NCBI GenBank assembly: GCA_947442905.1
Contig: CANEWV010000024.1
Location: forward strand, 1-11,185
Length of the DNA: 11,185 bases
Origin: Chitinophagaceae bacterium
Lineage (GTDB): Bacteria > Bacteroidota > Bacteroidia > Chitinophagales > Chitinophagaceae
Reading direction: 5' to 3'
Both the position numbers and the translations under genes were made by a program. Below the pieces are notes generated by a model that was not told where the DNA came from, made no database searches, and saw only the letters and a program-made list of their open reading frames with translations. This document shows, piece after piece, positions 1 to 5,233 of this stretch. The first letter of the stretch is position 1. Each line of letters starts with the position of its first letter.

Positions 1-1
1 C

Positions 2-70
2 AACAGAAGAACAAGAATTGTGGTATTACCTCAGTTAGATCAGTTCTTTAAGTTATTAGAAAAAAAGTAG
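2..70 (+). CDS. OmpA/MotB-family protein, C-terminal end only (partial)
   Basis: Reading frame 2 is open from the left edge to a TAG stop at 68-70 and encodes the last 22 residues of a protein. The peptide contains NRRTRIVVLPQLDQFF, which resembles the end of the OmpA C-terminal domain in Bacteroidota proteins often annotated as MotB-like: the conserved NRRTRI segment closes the peptidoglycan-binding fold and a short hydrophobic tail follows. By family, the whole protein would be an envelope protein anchored non-covalently to peptidoglycan. A strong terminator follows 28 bases downstream, as expected for the end of a transcription unit. Only the tail is visible, so the domain content upstream is inferred. 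Confidence 0.6.
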   Translation, partial: NRRTRIVVLPQLDQFFKLLEKK

Positions 71-98
71 TCTTTACTAACCCAATCCTATATTTGAG

Positions 99-130
99 AG
101 CGCTTCCTATAAGGAGGCGCTTTCTTTTTT
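99..130 (+). terminator. Rho-independent terminator of the OmpA-family gene
   Basis: A 10-bp stem (AGCGCTTCCT with AGGAGGCGCT, one G-U wobble) closes a 3-base loop ATA and is followed by TTCTTTTTT. The T-tract lies only on the + strand side, so it serves the upstream OmpA-family gene. From base 107 onward the stem is also the last codons of the convergent L,D-transpeptidase-like gene, whose TAG stop (107-109) sits at the loop edge. Confidence 0.85.
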
Positions 131-820
131 ATAGATAGGTGCGTAAATAAAAAAACAAGAACCTTCTTTGATCGTTTCAATTAAAGAATTGGTAATATTT
201 TCTGGAACGGCAGGGCAACCCCAGCTTCTTCCAATACCCGATGTATGCGAAGCAAAAGTTTCATTCACATACGGTGCACCATGTATTACAATAGACCTCA
301 CTAATGCGTGATCATTCATTCCTTTTTCTTTTCCATCCAGTGCCAACGACAAACCATTTTTTCCAGTGTAGGTATTTTGCGTAACAAAAAATCCCAAACT
401 ACTTTTTAAACTATTTATTTTATTGGAAAAATTTTTTGCAATCGCAGCCCCCGAATTTTTTCCATGCGCTACATAATCGTAAAAAATTAATTCCTGGGTA
501 ATTACATTAATTACAAAGAGTCTTTTTTGTGTGGAAGGCAGGCTAAAGTCTACAATCGATAAAACAGCGCTGTTCATTAATTTGCCGTGTGCCAATAATT
601 TTTCGAAACCCCTTAGGGCTAGATCAAATGCTTTTTTGGAAAGGCCGCGCTGTTCGAGTGCTAATTTTTGGTAAAGCTGCTCTTTTGGGAGCGGCTCTGC
701 CAGGCTAGCCAATGAAAATGCCATAAAAAGGCAAAACAACTCTGTTTTGGCGCCCTTTTTAATAAAATTTGGTATGAATTGTATGTAATCTTGCTTGGTC
801 AAGCTGCAAAGGTACCCCAT
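107..820 (-). CDS. Secreted murein L,D-transpeptidase catalytic-domain protein (YkuD_2-like)
   Basis: Family members are exported enzymes or relatives that act on peptidoglycan through a cysteine nucleophile. The conserved catalytic pair is visible: SIVIHGAPYV with His180, and GRSWGCPAVP with Cys202. A hydrophobic export segment (about residues 28-41, ending ASLA) precedes the mature protein, and the segment FSLPSTQKRLFVIN near residue 92 matches the start of the catalytic domain. The length (237 aa) fits the family. The start is uncertain. The ATG at 820 lies upstream of a strong -7 promoter element (807-814), so its mRNA might not contain it. No other ATG occurs before residue 33, which is too late to leave a full signal peptide. 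A TTG at codon 7 (800-802) is a candidate leaderless start. It has its own promoter downstream of the adk terminator and converges on the OmpA-family gene. The substrate is not determined by the sequence. Confidence 0.85.
   Translation of the reverse strand: MGYLCSLTKQDYIQFIPNFIKKGAKTELFCLFMAFSLASLAEPLPKEQLYQKLALEQRGLSKKAFDLALRGFEKLLAHGKLMNSAVLSIVDFSLPSTQKRLFVINVITQELIFYDYVAHGKNSGAAIAKNFSNKINSLKSSLGFFVTQNTYTGKNGLSLALDGKEKGMNDHALVRSIVIHGAPYVNETFASHTSGIGRSWGCPAVPENITNSLIETIKEGSCFFIYAPIYKKESASL
807..814 (-). promoter_or_regulatory. Bacteroidota -7 promoter element of the L,D-transpeptidase-like gene
   Basis: Read on the - strand this is TACCTTTG, an exact match to TAnnTTTG. No clear TTG -33 element is seen at the usual 17-23 base spacing. 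It sits just inside the longest possible reading frame, implying that translation begins downstream of the ATG at 820 or that another promoter exists. Confidence 0.5.
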
Positions 821-868
821 TAAATACGGGATGACACTATAGCTTATGTTAAAACCAAGCTTTACAAC

Positions 869-904
869 AAAAAAATCCCGCCTTAGGGTTTAACTATGGC
901 GGGA
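869..904 (-). terminator. Rho-independent terminator of adk
   Basis: On the - strand, TCCCGCC pairs with GGCGGGA (7 bp). A further TAG/CTA pairing occurs inside the loop after one mismatch. The stem is followed directly by TTTTTTTGTTG. It lies 35 bases beyond the adk stop codon and ahead of the next - strand gene, so adk is probably transcribed as its own unit. Confidence 0.88.
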
Positions 905-938
905 AAGCAGTTAGCTGTTGGTTAGACTAGCTATATAA

Positions 939-1517
939 CTAAGACAACCTTTTATCAATTTCGCTGCGTAGAGATGAAAATATTTCTTCTACGGTTCCTT
1001 CTCCCTTGATTTTCACCACTTTATCAAATCCAGCATAGTAGTTGGCTACTACAGTGGTTTTTTGTTCGTACTCATTAATACGGGCTCTGATCACCGTTTC
1101 GTTGGTATCATCTGACCTTCCAGAGGTTAAACCCCTGTTTAGTAAGCGTTTAACCAGCTCTTCTTCACTTACCTCAAGTGCCAGTACTAGGCTAATTTCG
1201 GTTTCTTTAAGGGCTAATAGCTTGTCAAGTGCAATACTTTGGGCCTCTGTGCGCGGGAATCCATCAAATAAAAAGCCTTTTGCAGCTGGATTGTTATCTA
1301 GCGCCGAGCTAATCATGCCAATGACTACTTCATCCGGAACCAATTGACCCTGATCCATAAAACGCTTGGCTTCAAGTCCAAGTGGGGTTTGGTTGGCTAT
1401 TTCACTTCTTAATAAATCGCCGGTAGACAGGTGTTTTAATCCGTAAGATGCAATTAGGTTTTCGCTTTGCGTTCCTTTGCCACTACCGGGAGGTCCAAAT
1501 AAAATAATATTAAACAT
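939..1517 (-). CDS. adk: Adenylate kinase (short-LID form)
   Basis: This cytoplasmic enzyme interconverts ATP + AMP and 2 ADP, balancing the adenylate pool. The 192-residue protein starts with the P-loop GPPGSGKGTQ (residues 8-17). LSTGDLLRSEI (about 30-40) and FDGFPRTEAQ (84-93) form the AMP-binding region. LLNRGLTSGRSDD (125-137) is the arginine-containing LID, here in the short form without the zinc-binding insert of longer bacterial enzymes. That form and length are common in Bacteroidota. A longer frame reaches 1544, but its ATG lies inside the -7 promoter element at 1542-1549, while family proteins begin just before the P-loop, so the ATG at 1515-1517 is chosen. A terminator follows the gene, and msrB starts divergently upstream. 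Confidence 0.96.
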   Translation of the reverse strand: MFNIILFGPPGSGKGTQSENLIASYGLKHLSTGDLLRSEIANQTPLGLEAKRFMDQGQLVPDEVVIGMISSALDNNPAAKGFLFDGFPRTEAQSIALDKLLALKETEISLVLALEVSEEELVKRLLNRGLTSGRSDDTNETVIRARINEYEQKTTVVANYYAGFDKVVKIKGEGTVEEIFSSLRSEIDKRLS

Positions 1518-1541
1518 GTTGATTGGGATTCTTGCTTGCAA

Positions 1542-1569
1542 CAAATATACGAATTTGAATTATATACAA
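1542..1569 (-). promoter_or_regulatory. adk promoter
   Basis: Read on the - strand, TTG (1567-1569) is followed after 17 bases by TATATTTG (1542-1549), matching the -33/-7 arrangement of Bacteroidota promoters. Transcription should begin near 1538, giving a leader of about 21 bases before the ATG at 1517 and excluding the upstream in-frame ATG at 1544. Confidence 0.7.
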
Positions 1570-1592
1570 CTAAACTAGCGGCACCTTTGTTA

Positions 1593-1600
1593 TACCTTTA
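1593..1600 (+). promoter_or_regulatory. Possible msrB -7 promoter element
   Basis: TACCTTTA matches TAnnTTTG at all but the last base and sits 21 bases before the msrB ATG. A nearby alternative, CACCTTTG at 1582-1589, differs only in its first base. Neither has a well-placed TTG -33 element, so the exact site is uncertain, but the short region divergent from adk must hold the promoter. Confidence 0.35.
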
Positions 1601-1621
1601 AACACCAGATCCTGGCAGAAT

Positions 1622-2161
1622 ATGAAAAAGATCATCCTCTATTTATTATGCTTGATAACCGTGCAAAGCTGCAGTGGATCTACGTTACAACAAAAAGCGA
1701 TGACTATGGAAGACACTACAAAAAACAACAATCCACATTTTTCTAGAACGGACACTACCATTGTTCAAGTACCAGAAGACGCATGGAAAAAAATACTATC
1801 ACCAGAGGTTTTTTATGTTGCCAGACAAAAAGGAACCGAAAGACCTTGGACCAGTAGGTTTGAAGACTTTAAAGAAGCCGGCACATACTACTGTGCTGTT
1901 TGCGGAAACGCACTATTTAAGAGCAACACAAAATTTGATAGCGGTTGTGGTTGGCCAAGTTTTTTTGAGCCCCTAACCAAAACATCCATTATTTATTTAG
2001 AGGACAATACACTTGGGATGAAAAGAACAGAAGTGCAGTGCGGCAGGTGCAAATCTCACCTGGGTCATGTGTTTGAAGATGGTCCGCCACCAACAGGTTT
2101 AAGGTATTGTATCAATGGCGTGGTGTTGGATTTTGTACCAAAGCCCGCCGAAAAAAAGTAA
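1622..2161 (+). CDS. msrB: Peptide-methionine (R)-S-oxide reductase, predicted lipoprotein
   Basis: MsrB reduces methionine-R-sulfoxide in oxidised proteins. The zinc site is present as two CxxC pairs, Cys91/Cys94 and Cys140/Cys143. The catalytic cysteine is Cys163 in GLRYCIN, the resolving cysteine is probably Cys109 in SGCGWPSF, and HLGHVFEDGPPPTG (146-159) is the usual substrate-site segment. The N-terminus is a lipoprotein signal: MKK, a hydrophobic stretch and the lipobox VQSC with Cys17 as lipidation site. A polar linker to about residue 48 follows. The enzyme should therefore sit in the periplasm anchored to a membrane, repairing envelope proteins, and would need an extracytoplasmic reductant. 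No msrA is adjacent. The gene stands alone between the divergent adk and the downstream nfu promoter. Confidence 0.95.
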   Translation: MKKIILYLLCLITVQSCSGSTLQQKAMTMEDTTKNNNPHFSRTDTTIVQVPEDAWKKILSPEVFYVARQKGTERPWTSRFEDFKEAGTYYCAVCGNALFKSNTKFDSGCGWPSFFEPLTKTSIIYLEDNTLGMKRTEVQCGRCKSHLGHVFEDGPPPTGLRYCINGVVLDFVPKPAEKK

Positions 2162-2220
2162 TCTGCTTTTTCGATATCCGAAAAATCGAGCGGGGCTGCT
2201 ACTCCCCCAATAAATTTGTT

Positions 2221-2228
2221 TATTTTTG
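2221..2228 (+). promoter_or_regulatory. -7 promoter element of the nfu-pnuC-nadR operon
   Basis: TATTTTTG matches TAnnTTTG and lies 17 bases ahead of the ATG at 2246. A second match, TAAATTTG at 2211-2218, lies just upstream. No good TTG -33 box is seen for either, so which one is used is open. Either placement argues against the in-frame ATG at 2216 as start codon. Confidence 0.5.
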
Positions 2229-2245
2229 TTCTTCAATTTGATACT

Positions 2246-2845
2246 ATGATTACTACAGGAAGCTCTATCATTAGCATTTATACCGAGATGACACCCAATC
2301 CGGAAACCATGAAATTTGTGGCAAACAAATTATTGTATCCAGGAAAAAGTTTAGACGTTGCCGATGAAACACTTGCAGTAGCATCTCCGCTTGCAAAAGA
2401 GTTGTTTAGTTTTCCATTTATCAAAGCGGTATTTATTGCTTCTAATTTTGTTACACTTACAAAAACACCTGACACCGACGATTGGCAGGATGTAATTCCT
2501 ACGATCAAAACTTTTTTACAAGAGTATTTAGAAAATGGTGGTGTTGTAGTGAATGAAGAAGAGGTTGCAAAAATGAAACAAGAAGCAACCAATACCGTAA
2601 ATGCTGACGATGATGATATTGTAAAGCGTGTTAAAGAATTATTAGAAAACTACGTAAAGCCAGCTGTTGAAATGGATGGCGGCGCGATACAATTTAAAAG
2701 CTACAATGATGGCGTTGTAAACTTAATGTTACAAGGTAGTTGTAGTGGTTGCCCTTCTTCTATGGTAACACTAAAAGCCGGTATCGAAGGCATGATGAAA
2801 CGCATGATTCCGGAAGTAAAAGAAGTGGTAGCAGAGGCCGAATAA
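2246..2845 (+). CDS. NifU/Nfu-family iron-sulfur cluster scaffold protein
   Basis: Nfu proteins carry and hand over Fe-S clusters to client enzymes in the cytoplasm. The 199-residue protein has the two expected domains. An N-terminal Nfu domain opens with IYTEMTPNPETMKFVANK (about 11-28). After an acidic linker (near 102-123) comes a C-terminal NifU domain (about 124-195) with VEMDGGAIQF and the cluster-binding CxxC in GSCSGCPSS (Cys166, Cys169). The start at 2246 is preferred over an in-frame ATG at 2216 because a -7 element at 2221-2228 overlaps the longer form and because related proteins begin close to the IYTE segment. It is the first gene of an operon: pnuC begins one base after its stop. 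The link to the two cofactor-salvage genes may be only co-transcription. Confidence 0.93.
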   Translation: MITTGSSIISIYTEMTPNPETMKFVANKLLYPGKSLDVADETLAVASPLAKELFSFPFIKAVFIASNFVTLTKTPDTDDWQDVIPTIKTFLQEYLENGGVVVNEEEVAKMKQEATNTVNADDDDIVKRVKELLENYVKPAVEMDGGAIQFKSYNDGVVNLMLQGSCSGCPSSMVTLKAGIEGMMKRMIPEVKEVVAEAE

Positions 2846-2846
2846 A

Positions 2847-3470
2847 ATGAGCGCTGCCAGCTTATACCAATCTTTTATAGATGGTTTATTACAAACATCC
2901 GCACTAGAATTTATTGCCGTGCTTGCAGGTATTGCAAGTGTTTGGTTTAGCAAAAAAGAGCAGGTACTCGTGTATCCTGTGGGTCTTATCAATACTACAA
3001 TTTTTGTTTACTTAAGTTTTAAAGGTCACTTACTAGGCGAAGCGAGTGTAAATATTTATTATACTATCATGAGCGTTTATGGATGGTGGTTGTGGACGCG
3101 TAAAAATGAGCAGCAGCAAACGGTTTTGCAAATTCAGTTTTCTACCCAAAAAGAACTTTTACAACAACTATTATTTTTTGCCGCATTTTATGCGGTGTTA
3201 TACACGGCGCTCTACTATGCCAAAGCAGCTTTTGCAGAGGGAGCCATTCCTTGGGCCGACGCATTATCAAGCGCAGCAGCGTATACAGGCATGTGGCTCA
3301 TGGCTAAGAAAAAAGTAGAGAGCTGGTATTATTGGATTGCCACAAATATTTTTTCGATCCCACTTTATTTTGTGAAGGGATATGTTTTTACCAGTGTTCA
3401 ATTTGCTGTTTTATTAGCGCTTGCGATTGCAGGACTAATAGCCTGGCGTAAAAAAGCACAAGCAGCATGA
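2847..3470 (+). CDS. pnuC: PnuC-family vitamin transporter (probably nicotinamide riboside)
   Basis: PnuC proteins are inner-membrane facilitators for nicotinamide riboside; phosphorylation inside the cell traps the substrate. The 207-residue protein shows about seven hydrophobic segments (near 20-35, 40-57, 63-83, 109-127, 135-152, 160-176, 178-200). It also has family-like segments VYPVGLINT (42-50), SVYGWWLW (76-83) and ESWYYWIATN (158-167). The gene sits one base after nfu and overlaps the next gene by four bases (ATGA), so translation is likely coupled. The downstream NadR-like kinase favours nicotinamide riboside as substrate. In Bacteroidota some relatives (PnuT) carry thiamine. That is a real alternative, though such genes usually lie beside a thiamine pyrophosphokinase, which is absent here, and I saw no obvious TPP riboswitch upstream. 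Confidence 0.88.
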   Translation: MSAASLYQSFIDGLLQTSALEFIAVLAGIASVWFSKKEQVLVYPVGLINTTIFVYLSFKGHLLGEASVNIYYTIMSVYGWWLWTRKNEQQQTVLQIQFSTQKELLQQLLFFAAFYAVLYTALYYAKAAFAEGAIPWADALSSAAAYTGMWLMAKKKVESWYYWIATNIFSIPLYFVKGYVFTSVQFAVLLALAIAGLIAWRKKAQAA

Positions 3471-4033
3471 GTACAAAAGCAGCCCTTAAAAAAATTGTAG
3501 TGATAGGTCCGGAAAGTACCGGTAAATCTACACTTTGCGGGTATTTAGCGGATTATTATAACACGCTTTGGTGTCCAGAATTTGCAAGGGAATATTTATT
3601 AGAAAACGGCACTAAGTATACAGTGGATGATTTAATTACGATTGCAAAAGGTCAATTAGACGCAGAACAAAAACATACCGTAGCGTTACAATCACAAACG
3701 GATCAAACGGGAATTATAAAACCACTCATTATTGACACCGATATGTATGTTATGAAAGTATGGGCTGAATATGTATTTGGTACTTGCCCTACTTTTATTT
3801 TAGATGAAATTAACAAGCAGCACTACGATTTGTATTTGCTTTGCAAGCCAGACATACCCTGGGTTAAAGATGAATTAAGAGAATACCCAAGCGAAAAACC
3901 ACGTCAAGAACTTTTTCAGATTTATAAAGATATTTTAATCAATCAGCAAACGCCTTGGGTCGAAATAAGTGGTGATTTTGAAGCACGTAATCAAAAAGCA
4001 GTGGCTGCTATAAACGAAGTTTTAGCGCGCTAA
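3467..4033 (+). CDS. nadR: NadR-like P-loop kinase, probable ribosylnicotinamide kinase
   Basis: The 188-residue cytoplasmic protein matches the C-terminal kinase domain of NadR, which phosphorylates nicotinamide riboside to NMN using ATP. Visible elements are the Walker A loop GPESTGKST (14-22), the CPEFAREYL segment (36-44), IIDTD (88-92) and CKPDIPWVKDELRE (126-139), the last typical of NadR kinases. The N-terminal nucleotidyltransferase and DNA-binding domains of enterobacterial NadR are absent, so NMN adenylylation must be done by another enzyme and no repressor role is expected. Its start overlaps the pnuC stop by four bases, a classic uptake-and-trap pair. The stop codon is interlocked with that of the convergent gene. 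The enzyme assignment is firm at the level of family; the substrate is inferred from homology and the pnuC neighbour. Confidence 0.85.
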   Translation: MSTKAALKKIVVIGPESTGKSTLCGYLADYYNTLWCPEFAREYLLENGTKYTVDDLITIAKGQLDAEQKHTVALQSQTDQTGIIKPLIIDTDMYVMKVWAEYVFGTCPTFILDEINKQHYDLYLLCKPDIPWVKDELREYPSEKPRQELFQIYKDILINQQTPWVEISGDFEARNQKAVAAINEVLAR

Positions 4034-4587
4034 TAAATAGCTACCGTATATTTTTTACCAATGGGTAAATAGGCTTTGTGTTTTTGTTTTTGAAGGGTGC
4101 CAATTCCATAAAAGCCAGCAGCAACAAGCATTCTAGTAGTATTAGCTGCATCGAGTAGTGGATATCCTTTAATTAAACTGTTGGCTATATTTAAAAACAG
4201 GTACGCACCACTTGCCAACCTAAACAGTATACCATTTGTAAACATACCCGATTTGTAACGCGACTGTGGCAGTCCCGAAATTTCGTTGATACTTACTTTT
4301 AAAAAACCTAACCAGGTAGTGTCTACCCTAAAACCACCAAAAGGCGTGGGCGATTGCTGCGCGCGGTACATATTAATGAGTAAAGAGTCTTTTAAAATAG
4401 TTTTTATTTTTCCTTCAATCCATTGTGTATTGCTAAATCTAAAAGTGATGCAATCTTTTTCTATCCAGCTTTGAATGGTTCTGCCTTTTTCTTTTAGTAC
4501 GAGCGTGTTACCAAATTGCGCATTAGAAGATGTAACAGTAAATAAAACTGCTGCAAATATGCCCACCAAGTATTTTGCTAAAAACAT
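4030..4587 (-). CDS. Secreted hypothetical protein, third gene of the GH3 operon
   Basis: I do not recognise a family for this 185-residue protein. It has a clear signal peptide: Lys5, a hydrophobic core to about residue 18, and likely cleavage after SSNA (residue 23), leaving QFGNT. The mature part begins with a strand-rich section (about 28-105; IEGKIKTILKDSLLIN is typical of small beta domains) and ends with a more hydrophobic stretch (118-152) that could be one or two membrane-associated segments. A final basic/aromatic tail ends KKYTVAIY. It lacks a lipobox and has no cysteine suited to disulfides in the mature region. Its start lies four bases after the LysE-type gene stop, so it is probably co-transcribed and translationally coupled. 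Its stop codon overlaps that of nadR. A periplasmic or outer-membrane-associated location is inferred only from the signal peptide. Confidence 0.75.
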   Translation of the reverse strand: MFLAKYLVGIFAAVLFTVTSSNAQFGNTLVLKEKGRTIQSWIEKDCITFRFSNTQWIEGKIKTILKDSLLINMYRAQQSPTPFGGFRVDTTWLGFLKVSINEISGLPQSRYKSGMFTNGILFRLASGAYLFLNIANSLIKGYPLLDAANTTRMLVAAGFYGIGTLQKQKHKAYLPIGKKYTVAIY

Positions 4588-4591
4588 GTAT

Positions 4592-5230
4592 TTATTTTAA
4601 TGCACCATAAAAAAGAAATACCCCAAATCCAATGAGTATAACACCAGCAATTTGATTGATTAAATGTAAGTTTTTTGTATTGAGTTTAGGTCTTAATTTT
4701 TCTGACAAAACAACTTTAACAATATCAGAAGCTAGTACAAAAACCAAACAAGTTATAAATACTATGGCTTTGTAATTGGCTGGATTGGTTGCTGTTGCTG
4801 CATCTGCAACAATTGCTGCGGTCCAGGCAAACCAAAACAAAAACACACCAGGGTTTAATGTATTCATAAAAAACCCTGATAAATAAAGGCCCACATATTT
4901 TTGCCAGGTTAATTTTTCATGAGCGCCCTTTGCATTTTCAGTGATACTTACTTTTTTAAATAGAAGTGTATAAACACCAAGCGCAATTAAAAAAACACTA
5001 CCCGCCAGCGCAATTTTATTTTTGTGCTCAAGCGCCGTTGCAAAAAGTCCAGTAAAAAAATTACAAAACAAAACCAAAGAAATATCAGAGGTAGAAACCC
5101 CTGCCACAAATGTTAATCCGGCCCTTCGTCCACTATTGATGCTATGTTTTAGGATCGCAAAAATGATGGGTCCCACCGAAATGCTCAATATCAACCCCAG
5201 CACTAAACCCTTTATTAGCGGTGCTACCAT
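4592..5230 (-). CDS. LysE/RhtB-family exporter
   Basis: This 212-residue inner-membrane protein belongs to the LysE superfamily, whose members expel amino acids and related small molecules using ion gradients. About six hydrophobic segments are visible (near 5-28, 37-60, 72-92, 115-140, 150-170, 192-210). The family signature follows the first segment: SVGPIIFAILKHSINSGRRA (18-37), then the glycine-rich GLTFVAGVSTSD (38-49). The second conserved asparagine-proline motif is FFMNTLNPGVFLFW (120-133). It begins three bases after the GH3 stop and ends four bases before the next start, so the three genes almost certainly form an operon. This hints that the exporter handles the product, or relieves excess substrate, of the GH3 enzyme. 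The true substrate cannot be read from the sequence. Confidence 0.88.
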   Translation of the reverse strand: MVAPLIKGLVLGLILSISVGPIIFAILKHSINSGRRAGLTFVAGVSTSDISLVLFCNFFTGLFATALEHKNKIALAGSVFLIALGVYTLLFKKVSITENAKGAHEKLTWQKYVGLYLSGFFMNTLNPGVFLFWFAWTAAIVADAATATNPANYKAIVFITCLVFVLASDIVKVVLSEKLRPKLNTKNLHLINQIAGVILIGFGVFLFYGALK

Positions 5231-5233
5231 ATT

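Noticed and set aside
1518..1544. Nine-residue N-terminal extension of adenylate kinase
   Set aside because: Its ATG lies in the TATATTTG promoter element and adenylate kinases begin directly before the P-loop.
2167..2208. Hairpin TTTTTCG/CGAAAAA (2167-2185) and GGGG/CCCC pairing (2192-2207) after msrB, considered as terminator or riboswitch
   Set aside because: Neither is followed by a T-run, the GC stem is only 4 bp with an 8-base loop, and the region is too short (84 bases, shared with a promoter) for a known riboswitch such as TPP or NiaP-type. It may still slow transcription, but I cannot support a call.
2216..2245. Ten-residue N-terminal extension of the Nfu protein
   Set aside because: It overlaps -7 promoter elements at 2211-2228 and does not look like the family N-terminus; the ATG at 2246 fits better.
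4054..4069. TTTACC-AATG-GGTAAA hairpin as terminator of the nfu-pnuC-nadR operon
   Set aside because: The stem is short with only two G-C pairs, and the downstream sequence is interrupted T-rich DNA, not a clean T-run.
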